Origin: Monosporascus cannonballus | Taxonomy: Eukaryota; Ascomycota; Sordariomycetes; Xylariales | NCBI GenBank assembly: GCA_004154925.1 | Contig: QJNS01000254.1 | Coordinates: 46,992-110,991 of the forward strand | Direction: 5' to 3' | Length of the DNA: 64,000 nucleotides | Shown: piece by piece, positions 11,249-21,598 of the stretch | How positions within the stretch are numbered: the stretch's first letter is position 1 | Layout: every line of letters starts with the position of its first letter | Position numbers and translations under genes: made by a program | The notes under the pieces: generated by a model | Told to the model about the DNA's origin: nothing | Seen by the model: the letters and a program-made list of their open reading frames with translations, nothing else | Databases searched by the model: none

Positions 11249-13532
11249 GGCCTTCGCTGTTCTGTGAGATAGCCTCTCGTTGCCTTAGCGATGTACATTG
11301 TGCTGACTGGCGCAGCTTCACTCGTACCCCTATGCGACACTTGCGCTCCTCACCCACCACCCACTTACCCCATGACGGCCCAATGGGGATACGGACCGGT
11401 ATGCATACTTCTTTCGTGCTTCCAGAACATCGACTAATTGATTAGAGATTTCACTTTTTCGATTTGTACTGTACCCTGCTAGGCCGTCAAGCTTTCATGA
11501 AGCTGTGAGTTCGCTCCACCCATATCGTATACCACCGTACCAGCAAACTGAACATTTCATCTAGTGTATTATGATCCTTTGCCAAAGGCGAACTTTACCA
11601 AATTATTAATAGACAATCTCCAAGCAAAATTTTCGGAGTCATCGGCGGTAACCCACGACAAGGAATAAGGCAGACGTGGAGGTCTGTATGGCGGGTCCTA
11701 CAGCCTTCACTATTCTCCCACATCTTCATTATGCGTCCCTTGCCACCTTTTTCCCAGAGTACTTCCCATTGTGAATGGAAGGATGAATGATGGATGGTAT
11801 TTCCCGGTATTATGATGTCGGTGGACACAGGCAGTCGTGGCGTTATGGCGTTGACTATGCCGGTGGTGGTTTGTTCACACCCCACCTCCGGTTGTTGAGA
11901 CCAGGAATGGATCCTGTGTGCTCATTTACCGCCCTTTCTCCTGTAGGTAGCCGCCGCATAGTTAATGTTTTGCGTTGCCTTTTTCCTAAAGAAGTGTCCG
12001 ATAAGTATACGGTTTGGTGAGTTGGCTTGTCACAGGGCGTTATCTTGGTAGATGATATTTCGATGTTGTGTGACTCTTTTCAGTCTGCTCGTTTCCGGTT
12101 TTGAGTACTTCGGTGGATGAATGCTTATCCATTTGAATTTCCGTGCACCGGCCAGCGATATCTCGGCTATTGAAAGGACAATACCTCTTAGTACCGATAC
12201 AAGCAGCTTATTGAGATATCATATTATTCGTTTGGTGAACACCTGTTCTCTTTAATCTTGCACGCCTTGCTTTAGTATCCTCACTTCCCTTGGCTGAGTG
12301 AGGCTCGCTGCTATCGTCTTTCCCAGCTGAGTATTATTCTCGTCTTAAACAATCATAATGGCCACGCAAGCGGCCAGGGCTCTTAGACTTCTATTTTCCT
12401 TCTTATGTTTAGAGCAGTTTGGGAGTAAGTTGACCCTAGACATTAACCTCAGACTGACTGTCCCCTCGAGTTAAAGTTAGCACCACCACCACCGGTGCCA
12501 ATTCCAATCGCCAGCTTTTAGAGATGGGTTGATTTCCAGAGTGGACATAATCACTACGACTTCCTGGATGTAACCAGCGGGGGCCTGGTACTGCCATCAA
12601 GTCGAGTACCAAGGGACACGTAATGCAAGTAGGCTTTAGCCATAATAACTGAGTCACCTCTTGCAACCTAGGTATATCTTAGTGTTATTAGCATCATTAT
12701 ATGCCTATCCACCTTCCTTTTTAAATAGCCTCAATAAGATTGGGCGTGTTTATTTTTGCGATCAAATAATCGCCTATGATCGTTAGTGGGATATGCATTA
12801 TTCAGTTTTTATATTAGTCACTGGGATAATAGGGCCTTTGCTCTTGTAGTGGGTTATCGGATAATAAGCAACTTACTTATCAAGAACGACCTGTTTAACC
12901 CTAAACGCGGGAATAGGTGCAGGCCCCGAGACCAAGTAGCTGTGCTTGCTCTAGTCAGAATGTGAGCGAATCCGGGGAATCAACAAGAAGAGAGGGAGGG
13001 GTGCACGTATTAATTGGAAGTCGGACATCGCGACCCTGCCGCGGCTCAGTTGGCCAATGAGGAGGCGCTCAGAAGCCGAAAAGGGAAACCGGGCTTACAC
13101 TTTCTGCCTACTGAGACTTGCCCCACCACTTGGCAATTACTTAGGGCCCAGGGCTACGCATAGGTTGTTTTGTTTTCCTCTTTTCTTTTCAGCTTAGTAT
13201 TTTCGTTAAATAAAGGCGATTCAACAACAGCATTGTCTTTGCGAATTCCTTTGCCCTGACAATAGCTATTACAGCGGGTGAGTAACAATCTCCGGAGCCG
13301 CTAGAGCGACGCAAGCACTCTGAGTACTCTTCAGATGCTTATTTTCCTTTGAGACTTCTCTTCTACTCACTACTTAGAAAATAGAGCCCAACTGGCGCGT
13401 ACCTCGCGAACGCGTGGCTGTACAGCCGCTCACAATCTAGCATTAGTAATACGTGTGCGTGATTGAATCGCACGAATATCAGGAGTTCTTATTGTGCCGT
13501 TCTAAATAGGATGTTAATATACATCTAACGAT
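11249..13532. other. 2.3 kb intergenic region, no gene seen
   Basis: Several short open frames occur on both strands, but none has recognisable domains or plausible splice partners. Composition is ordinary for intergenic DNA of this window. No transposon termini or RNA gene were recognised. Confidence 0.5.
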
Positions 13533-14933
13533 CTATTTCAATAGAGGAATGTCCGCGAGGGAGATCTTCTTCGGGGGAAACTCTCTGGTCTGATGGCCCC
13601 AAATCACGCGCCCCACGTTATTAGCCGTGGACGCTGCGATGGATGCCCGAACTGACTTCTGTCCTCGCTCCAGCATTTCATCTCGGTAAGCACCCATCAA
13701 CTCTTTTAAGGCCGCTCCAGTCGCCTTGGTATCGCTGATCTGCGATATAGTGTCTGCTAGCTTGATCGAATCCCTCATCGCCTGGACGCCGCTCTCGCCA
13801 CGGTCTGCGCACTGTCAGTACATCCGTGCCGGTTTCCAATTAACAATTAAGGGTGAGAGGGGAGAAGGGCCAACTCACACGGCGGCATGCCATGGGCCGC
13901 ATCCCCCAGAAGCGTGACCCTCCCTAGCGGCAGACTAGCCTTGTCCAACACCACGGCGCTGGTAACGAACGGCGGCCAAGCAATTCCCCCAGGCTCCGTT
14001 AACTCCACAACCTCGCGGAACTGCGGCTGCAATCTCGCCACCACCTTACGCGCCATCTCCAGCAGCTTCTCTCTGGAGACTTCTTCGGCTTTGCGGTCAG
14101 GGAGCTGGAATTCGGGGCTCTCGCTCGACAGATACCAGAAATAGTTGGCGCTGCGGCAATCAGGGAGCACTTTCCCGAGGCCCGCAAATAGCGTTACCCC
14201 CGGGCCGGAGCTATCTGTGTCCGTGGCTACGCGCCAAACGCTGTGGCTTAGTGACAGCTGCCGCTCGAAGGCCTCGCCAGAGAGGACCAGCTCGGCGTGC
14301 AGGGTCTCAAAAGGCAGCACCTTCAAGGGGTCTCGAGTTCCCGTGCGGTCCAACAGGATCCCCCGCACGGCGCTGTGCATGCCGTCGGCGCCCACAAGCA
14401 GGCTGCCCGTGGCCGACGTGCCGTCCGCAAAGTGCGCCGTCACGTTGCCAGCGTCCTCGTCCTCATCGATAGACACGACCCGTTTCTGCCACTGAATGCT
14501 AAGTCCGGTGCTCAGCCACGAGTGCAGGCGCTGGCGGTCCGCGCGAATGATGGACCTATCGCGAGCGCCTACGACGCCCACACGCGAGCCATCGGCATTG
14601 TTGTAGTACATCGCCGACGGGGGCAGGTCGAATGGCTGCAGGTGGTCCACCACTTCAATAGGGGGCATATCCGACGACACATTGGCCATAAGCTCATCCA
14701 GGACACTGGAAGAGACGGTGAGTGAGCAGGTTTGCGAGGCATGGCGGTCTGTGATGGTTTCAAAGTGGCCCTTACCCATGGAGGCCAATCCCCCAGCCCT
14801 GGGAGCGGGCGTACTGAGCGTCGCGCTCGAAGATCTCAAACGAGATGCCCCGGTTGCACAGCACCTGTGCGAGGGTAAGGCCGCCTAGACCGGCGCCAAT
14901 AATAAGCACATGCGGATTAGTTTGGGAGGCCAT
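13533..14933 (-). CDS. FAD-dependent monooxygenase (aromatic hydroxylase-like)
   Basis: Group A flavoprotein monooxygenase (PHBH/UbiH-like fold), which uses FAD and NAD(P)H to hydroxylate small aromatic or related substrates. Predicted exons 14933-14776, 14705-13879 and 13804-13533 give 418 residues; introns are 70 nt (GTAAGG...CAG) and 74 nt (GTGAGT...CAG) with consistent phases. The three diagnostic motifs are present: dinucleotide-binding GAGLGG (residues ~13-18), the DG motif LLVGADG mid-protein, and the GD motif LLGDAAHGMPP, followed across intron 2 by YRGESGVQAMRDS. MASQTN at 14933 is the preferred start; an ATG 30 nt upstream would prepend a Thr-rich stretch. No membrane anchor is visible. 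It is divergent from a short-chain dehydrogenase at 15751, an arrangement common in small catabolic or secondary-metabolite gene pairs. Substrate unknown. Confidence 0.88.
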
Positions 14934-15750
14934 ATTCGTCGTCGTCGTCGTCATCGTCGTCAAGGTAATGCTATGAGAGGGGGAATTCTACCGGTGTCAG
15001 TAGATGCCAAAGTTTCTTCAGAGGCCGTGAGAGAAACAATTATCAGTATATATAATACAGCTCTGCGGGTGAGCCCCATCCTGCGTCTTGAAATCGGACA
15101 TATCGGTTTTCCGAATGACGATATTAAAACAAGACCATACGAAGGCCGAAGTGCTACCCGGCGCTTTAACTCGAGCAGAGCCGAGCGGAGCCGAGAGTAG
15201 GTAGTCGTCGGTATTATTTTCAGTAACTCGGCTGCCGGCAAAGGTGGGAAGTTATCACCGATGCCGATGCACGACCGGAAAGAGCGGATTCCAGACCGGC
15301 CCCGCTTCCCTCATCATACCGCCGGCCTCATCCATACCCATTAAACCTCAACATCTCAATGGGAGGTGTTGAGTTCTGCGGATACTAGACTAAGACCCAA
15401 TTATGAACTTCGTTTCATAACGTCATAAGCCGATTATGGCTCTGTAAAACCATTGTAAGTCCCATACGTTGGCTGCGGATTTAGCTCGGAGCCGGCGCCG
15501 AACAGGTTCTACGCCATGTCACAACCTGTCCTTGGTCTGGCTTCCGAAACGCTCAGGGGCGCGACTATAAATCCTTCGCAACTCCTCGCGCTGTAATCCA
15601 ACAAGAAGCATCTTCTCAAGTTCTTATCGCATTAGTTGCTGGTCCGTAACATCAACTGTACCCAACATACCAACACGTTAGCTCCAACCTCCAACCTCTG
15701 ACCGGGCAGCTGCCGTTATCCACTAGAAGTATATCGCAACATCGCGCATC
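14934..15750. promoter_or_regulatory. Shared intergenic promoter between oxygenase and reductase
   Basis: About 0.8 kb separates the two divergent start codons, so both promoters must lie here. A TATAAAT sequence at 15566-15572, about 180 nt upstream of the reductase ATG, is the only obvious core-promoter candidate. No transcription-factor site is claimed. Confidence 0.4.
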
Positions 15751-16550
15751 ATGACACCGCTCTCAGGCAAGGTCGCTATCGTCACGGGTGCCTCCAGAGG
15801 GATCGGCAAGGGTGCCGCCGAGCGCCTTGCCGCCGACGGCGCCTCGGTGGTGGTTAACTATAACCGCGAGAGCACCGCTGCCAACGAGGTGGTGCAATCC
15901 ATCGGTGCCGACCGCGCCCTCGCCGTCCAAGCCGACGCTGGCACCAATGGCCGGCGTTAATAAGCTGGTCAGCGCCACGGTCGAGCGCTTCGGCAAGATC
16001 GACATACTCCTGCTCAACGCCGGCATCCAGCACCTGAAGACGTTTGACACAGTAACCGAGGAGGACTATGATGCTCAGTTTAACCTGAACGTCAAGGGGG
16101 CCTTCTTCCTAGCACAGGTAGGCTAGCTTATGCTTCGGATTAGCAGCACTCTCTCGTGCTAATGTCTTGCAGAAAGCAATGCCATACATGCAACCGGGCG
16201 GCAGGATCATGTTCGTCTCCTCGGGGATGAATTCGTGGGCAAACGTCACAGAGCAGCACGCCGTGTACGTAATGACCAAGGGGGCCGTCGAGCAGGCCAC
16301 ACGCTCGCTGTGCAAGGCGCTGGGGCCGAAAGGTATCACAGTTAACACTGTCGCGCCCGGAGCTACCACCACGGACATGTTCTTGGTGGGCAAGAGCAAG
16401 GAGGTGCTCAACGGAATCGCAGCTCTGAGCCCCTTCGATCGTCTTGGCACCCCAAGCGATATCGCCAGTCTCGTGGCATTCTTGGCGTCTGAGGAGTCGA
16501 GATGGGTGTCAGGCCAGACGATTCGGGTCAATGGTGGCATTATGGTGTAA
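15751..16550 (+). pseudogene. Short-chain dehydrogenase/reductase with one-base frameshift
   Basis: Classical SDR fold oxidoreductase of the 3-ketoacyl reductase type. It starts [13 protein letters not shown] at 15751 with the cofactor motif TGASRGIG, then has LLLNAGI, the active-site Ser in FVSSGMN, the YVMTK (YxxxK) catalytic pair and the C-terminal VSGQTIRVNGG. Exons are 15751-16117 and 16173-16550, with a 55-nt intron (GTAGGC...CAG). The frame opened at the ATG stops at 15958; the correct continuation ([19 protein letters not shown]...) lies one base on, so one extra base is present around 15942-15948 (in ACCAATGG). Ignoring that base, the protein would be about 247 residues, normal for the family. 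Either a genuine recent frameshift or a sequencing error; no intron can explain it. Confidence 0.8.
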
Positions 16551-17503
16551 GGAGCTACAGGGAATTATTTAACCATCAACTAGGTTAGATATTGAGCAGT
16601 CGTAGGAAATATTGCGCTCTTTTAGTATCTATCGAGTATCAGAATCGTAAAGTGTGGTAAATATCATCTATTTATATGAGAGCTTGCCCTTTAAGTTGAA
16701 CATAATCACCGCCCTCAGAAAATCCTAAACCTACGATATGCAGGACTTTCAGATTTACGTCGTAAATGGGTTTTCTAACCCGTGCCGTACCACCGAAAAA
16801 CGGGTTAGCGACAGACTAATTTACACCATAGTACTACGGTCCATATATCAGAAGCATGCCATACATAGAACTTTCGTCGTTTGGCAGCGGACGATTAGAA
16901 TTACTATACAGATAATGTCTAAGCTCGTACGACATGGGGCAGCCGACGGTAGAAGAATCTCAACCAGGAACGCTCTAAGAAGCCTAAAACTTAGTATGTA
17001 TATTAATTATAACCTTTGAATGCCGGAAACGCTGTTTAATTAATTAACTGATTGATATTTACCTGGGGGACCGTCCCTTATTAGGGCAAACCATGCCTTC
17101 CGGAGCTATACATCCCAGGGTTAGTAAAGGAATTTGTTTCTTATAGATATTCCATGCCGTTTACGTGCCCATCCACGTTGTTGCTGGACCTGGCCTACAA
17201 TAACCCAGCCTCTTCAGTATTTTATCACCATTATTTAGGGCATATCCTCGTAAAGAAGCTTGGTTTTTCCACGAATTTTGCTTAATTATTCCATATATTC
17301 CTTTCTTAAAAATTTTGTAAAGACTGCTTTCGGAGCCTGAATAGGTAGCAGCCTGTGTTTTCGTAGCCGACCGCAGAAGAATATGTGGTGGGGAGTCTTT
17401 TCTTGCCATAACTGTATTGGTTATTCGAATTAATACATTTGAATCGTTTGTAGGATGGGCAAAGTTGCTATGTCCAGGCTCTGCTGCCAGGAGCTTATGC
17501 AGG

Positions 17504-17505
<2 letters not shown>
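16551..17505. other. Intergenic, no gene seen
   Basis: Nearly 1 kb of moderately AT-rich sequence between the SDR and the homopolymer tract. Short frames (for example 16738-17019) show no domain. No RNA gene or transposon end recognised. Confidence 0.4.
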
Positions 17506-17550
<45 letters not shown>

Positions 17551-17586
17551 GGGGTTGGCCCCCCCCCCCCCTCCCCCTTTTTTTTT
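17506..17586. repeat. Homopolymer cluster: 44 G, then 13 C, 5 C and 9 T
   Basis: An uninterrupted run of 44 G (17506-17549) is followed by TGGGGTTGG, a 13-base C run (17559-17571), T, five C and nine T, then alternating short T and A runs. G run and C run could pair as a hairpin, and the G run could form stacked quadruplexes. The exact length is unlikely to be reliable in any assembly. Confidence 0.85.
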
Positions 17587-17724
17587 CCAATTTTTTTTAA
17601 AAAAAAGGCTAGATGTTTAAACATTACCGCAGAAGTATGTCCTCCGTTATATCTAATTTCTCCCACACTACAACGGAAATCAATTTACTCCTTCCAAAAT
17701 TACAACAACCTAGCACAAGCAACA

Positions 17725-19172
17725 CTAGAACTGGTTAAGGTGGGGGAGGATGGAAGGGAACGTCGTCAGCCATGCCGTGGTCCTCTTTCGTCCCATAAAT
17801 TCCTCCTTCTTCTCCTCGGTCTCGCCGCCGTATGCGCGGAAGAGGCCGTACACAATGTCTCGGCTGACAAGGGGAGCCGGAACCTCGCCGAGGATGAGGT
17901 CGGGACACCTCCGTCTAGTAGCCCTTATAATATCGGCGAAGCGTGCGGTAGTACTATCGTTCATAACTAGTTCCATAGGGACATTACCCACCGCGTCGGA
18001 CGCCGCCCTTCGTCCCATCCCCGTTCCGCCTAGTGCAGCCGATTCCTTTGCTTCGGAGTCGATCGACCCGCCTTCGTCGCTCTGCTCCAAGAGGACAAAG
18101 AGTCCAGCGGCGGACGGAGGGATGACAGAGCCGGGAGATTCGAGAGCAGAAGAATAATTAGGGGCGGAAGAAGACCGCGGCATGGCAGCGGATGAGGATG
18201 TGGGAAGGGCGGCGGCGGAAGAAGAGGAGGGAGTAGAGGGAATGGTGCTACCCAAGGACGAGGGCAATTGCCTGATCAACTGCGTGATCCTGGCAGACAA
18301 ATCGTCCCCGCCGATAGGCGACTGTTGACCGGCCGCAGGGACCTCGGGTTCGACATCTGTTATTACCGTGTCTTCATCCCCGGGTCGACCCAGAGGCGCG
18401 GCATGCTCCTGCTGCTGGGCCTGGCCCTGGGCATGCTGCGGCTCCTCGTCCTCATCACGCTCAAGATCGGACAAGCTTACGAACTCGTCCGAAATCGGGA
18501 CTCTCTGGTCCCCGCTGCCGCTATCACTGTCGTCGTCGTCGCCGACCTCGTTGTCCGACTCGCCCTCGGCGGGTTCGACGAATTTGCCACTGAGGACGGC
18601 CATCTTCACGGGCTTAACCCGGAGTTCACATGCCGGGAAACCATTCGCCTTATCCTCCCGCCATCCGTAACCCTGGTCTGCGGCTTTCTTCCAGGCCAGC
18701 CCCTCCATAAGCTTATGTCCTTGCCGCAGCCTCTCGCCTCCCTCCTTACTCATGAGGCCTGGGGTAAGGGACCCAGCGGAGACCTGCATAGATGTCAACA
18801 GGAAGGCACGACGGTATAGATGAGAGAGGATACGCTACTTACGTCGGAATACGAGAAAAACTCCTTCTGAAAGGAGTCTTCCCGCGATGTGATCATCACG
18901 GCCATGCCGCTGGCCGACAAGGTCCCCTCGTCAAGGGCCGTCTTTATAACGTCCCAAGCGAAGTCCCTCCCCCCTTCCCTTAACACCTTCGCCAACTCGG
19001 CCGTGGCCACATTGGGAATCACTTGGGATCCAGGCGTTGCCGTGTTGAAAGTTGTGTTCGTACTTGAGGCGCAGTCTATGTCGAGGGATGGTTTATAAAG
19101 TAACCTTGCGGAGGTATCAATTTGCGGGGAAATATGAGAGTGCGCGGGGATATATCTTGCGGTATATTCTCG
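17725..19172 (-). CDS. Acidic, Ser-rich hypothetical protein, 5' end unresolved
   Basis: Not recognised. The main exon (18783-17725) is joined to an upstream exon (from 18843) by a 59-nt intron with a GTAAGT donor (18842) and CAG acceptor (18784), phase 0. The upstream exon stays open to 19172, where a TAA occurs, yet contains no ATG. So either another upstream exon carries the start or the gene is 5'-truncated. The protein has a helical N-terminal part (TAELAKVLREGGRDFAWDVIK), a strongly acidic Asp/Ser/Glu stretch (about GDDDDSDSGSGDQ), Ser/Pro/Ala low complexity, and a more ordered C-terminus (ARFADIIRATRRRCPDLILG). No signal peptide or membrane segment is visible. Coding status is supported by composition and the clean intron, not by homology. 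Confidence 0.5.
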
Positions 19173-20821
19173 TTAGGGCAGATGATTTAAGTGATCAGTT
19201 TCATTGAACTTGTTTTAGGTGAGGTAATTAAGGCACTGCCTGCGAGAGATCCCTAAAGCTCACGTCGTGGTTATGATGATGAGACCCCCCTTCCCTAGCA
19301 GCACCTCCTTCTTATCAGCCCCTTTCCGCTCATTACGAATACCACTAATCCGCTCAGTTGTTAACTGTTTAATTCAGGTCCAGGTTCGGGTTTGGTTTGG
19401 GTTCGATATATCTTATGTAATAAAAGATCAAATAATGTACCTTATATAGCTAGCTACCGATCTATGACCCCTTCACGATGCGATACGCTCGACGCAAGCC
19501 GTATTTATCAGTCTTTTTATAATCCTAGCTTTTTATTAAACTACCGTTATTGACCCATCTTGCCATGGTACCCTATTCGTTAGTTAAAGTAATGCATATA
19601 ATTCTTGTACGCCGAGATGTAAATCATCATAGGCCAATATCCCTTGCGACGTACTAACCTGAGGCTTTTGCAGGTAGCTGAAGGCGGAGACTCGATCCAT
19701 TAAGACTAGCTTCTCTCCTTGTAGCATCATCCCCAATCATTAGCTATCCCACTTGCCCTATGTAGTAATTTACAACTCTGTACTATGTAACATGGCTCTA
19801 CACTAGGTTTCCATGCCTTCCATGACTTTAGGGCTTTAAAACTCCAGGGCATTGCGAGGTCTCGTACGGATTACCATTACTTCCCTATTTTGAGTAAGCT
19901 AGAATTTAAATGCGGAAATCAGTTTTAAAGGGGCGGGAGGTGGCGGCCGCCTCTGTGGTTCCTTTGCCGCTCGACGCGGTATGTGGTCATTTGTATGTTC
20001 GTCCTGGATCCATTTGCTAATCGGGCGCAGGCCAGTGTTCTCCGCACTCAGCATCGTCGCTGCCTGTGTCTTCACCCTCTGCCATCGGAGCGCGGCTTCG
20101 GCGCCTGGATGCCCACTTGCCTCTCTTACATGGCTGAGGTGGAATGCCCTGTTTAAAGAGGCCAATGACAAGGCTGATTGGTCATCTTTTCCGAGCTCAC
20201 CTTTGCACATCTAAGTGGCCCTGCTAATGCAATTTCTATATTCCTTCCGCGCACTTGCATCCTCACACCGTTCTTCTGGGCCTGTGCCGGAATCCCAATC
20301 CCACCCCCCAACCCATCCAATTACCGATCCGTCCCTTCATTGCCACCCCAGCGGCCCCTGAGTTCAACATCCATAATGCTAATAATAATTCTGCGACCTG
20401 CACACCAGCGCCGTCACCTACCCTCACTCCATCACGCCAGGCAACTCCAGTTATTGCACTGACTTCGGCTCGTAAGGTCAAGCTTCCCGCTGGGTTTCTG
20501 GGAAGTTCCTGCAAGAGTTCGACCAAAAAGCGGAAGCAGCCCGTCCACTGTAGATTCTTCCGGCAAAGGGGTTGCCGCGCAGCACAAGCGTAGGCGCAAT
20601 CGCAAATGGGGTGACCATACTGGGTTCCCTATCTCAGGCTTTCATACGGTTTGTCGTGGCTGCTTTAACAAAGCAGAGCTACACGTTTCAATCCGATTTC
20701 GGAAAGCCTCTCTCGGTGGGCTGCTTTTGCCTCGCCCACTTCGTCAGTGTGCACTGACAGTAGATACATCTTGAGCATGCCACATTCATCTAACCAATAG
20801 CCAACCGGGTCATCCACTATC
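19173..20821. other. Intergenic 1.6 kb, no gene seen
   Basis: Contains small unrelated open frames (for example 19899-20210 on the minus strand and 20255-20593 on the plus strand) with Pro-rich or shadow-like composition and no conserved motif. Any missing 5' exon of the minus-strand gene ending at 19172 would lie here, but none was identified. Confidence 0.4.
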
Positions 20822-21598
20822 TCAATCCCTCTTCCCCGTCTTCCTCACCCTTCCAAAAGACGCCACCGTCGCCTTACCCGACTGCATCAGCAGCAGCGTC
20901 GGGATCACAATCCAAATCGTGTTTAGGAATACGAAGTACCCATAAAAGTAATAGCCCTCTGGCCGGGAGAATTCGAGGCCCCGTACGAGGTCCTCGTGAA
21001 GAGAGGTACCGAAGTACAAAACAGTGCCGTATAGCTGGCCGAGGCTGACGACCGTTTGCATAAAATACCGGGCCGGGTGGATGGTGGTGATTAGGTAGAC
21101 AAGGAGAAACGAAAGTGGTCCCCAGGCGAAGGCGGTGATGGTCTCCATGCAGACCGTGAATGCGTCTCGCGTCAGATAACGCGAGTCAGAAAGGGAATAT
21201 TCTTTCCAGAGTTGAGAGAGGACGGAAGAGCCGCCGGCGACGTGGTAGAGGGCAAAGTTGCCTAGTACGGGGAAGATACAGTTAGCAAGGTGGTGGAGGC
21301 TCCTGTCGAGTGAGGCGGGAATATACCAGGGCGGAACCAGAGGAGGAAAAGGCAAGAGCAGACCTTCGAGGATGAGATGGATGCATCCGCATAGCACGAA
21401 CCACAACGCCGTGGCTAGTTCGCCGGAAGAGAGGTTGGGCCGCGCGCGCCGGATGAGGAAAAATGCAGGCAGCAGGGCGACGGAACAAGCGGTGGCGAAG
21501 ATGGCTATGATGGTCGGCGTGGAAAGGGTGTTGGCCACATAGTCCGGAATGGCGACGCCGAGGGGATAGTACGGGTGTATAGGAGTGTCGCTGGCCAT
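20822..21598 (-). CDS. EBP-type sterol delta8-delta7 isomerase (EXPERA domain)
   Basis: Small multi-spanning ER membrane protein of the emopamil-binding-protein family, which isomerises the sterol B-ring double bond (delta8 to delta7). Four hydrophobic segments are evident (around IIAIFATACSVALLPAFFL, the LWFVLCGCIHLILEG helix, METITAFAWGPLSFLLVYLI, YFVFLNTIWIVIPTLLLM). The diagnostic LWKEYSLSDSRYLTRDAFTVCME segment (shortened here to LSDSRYLTRDAFTVCME) matches the family and carries the Glu/His/Glu-type site residues. Uninterrupted reading gives 258 residues, but 21262-21363 looks like a 102-nt in-frame intron (GTCTGC donor, TTGCTAAC branch, CTAG acceptor). Removing it joins LILEG to NFALYHV as in relatives and leaves 224 residues. 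Fungi usually rely on the unrelated Erg2; this type coexists in many filamentous species, so its exact role is inferred. Confidence 0.88.
   Translation of the reverse strand: MASDTPIHPYYPLGVAIPDYVANTLSTPTIIAIFATACSVALLPAFFLIRRARPNLSSGELATALWFVLCGCIHLILEGLLLPFPPLVPPWYIPASLDRSLHHLANCIFPVLGNFALYHVAGGSSVLSQLWKEYSLSDSRYLTRDAFTVCMETITAFAWGPLSFLLVYLITTIHPARYFMQTVVSLGQLYGTVLYFGTSLHEDLVRGLEFSRPEGYYFYGYFVFLNTIWIVIPTLLLMQSGKATVASFGRVRKTGKRD
21262..21363 (-). other. Predicted 102-nt in-frame intron in the EBP gene
   Basis: Begins GTCTGC after the Glu codon of LILE, has TTGCTAAC about 20 nt before a TACTAG acceptor, and contains no stop in the reading frame. The encoded 34 residues (Pro/Leu-rich) have no counterpart in EBP relatives and would separate the helix from the conserved YHV segment. 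Confidence 0.75.

Noticed and set aside
13533..19172. Secondary-metabolite biosynthetic cluster
   Set aside because: Only a monooxygenase and an SDR are present; no PKS, NRPS, terpene synthase, transporter or pathway regulator lies nearby.
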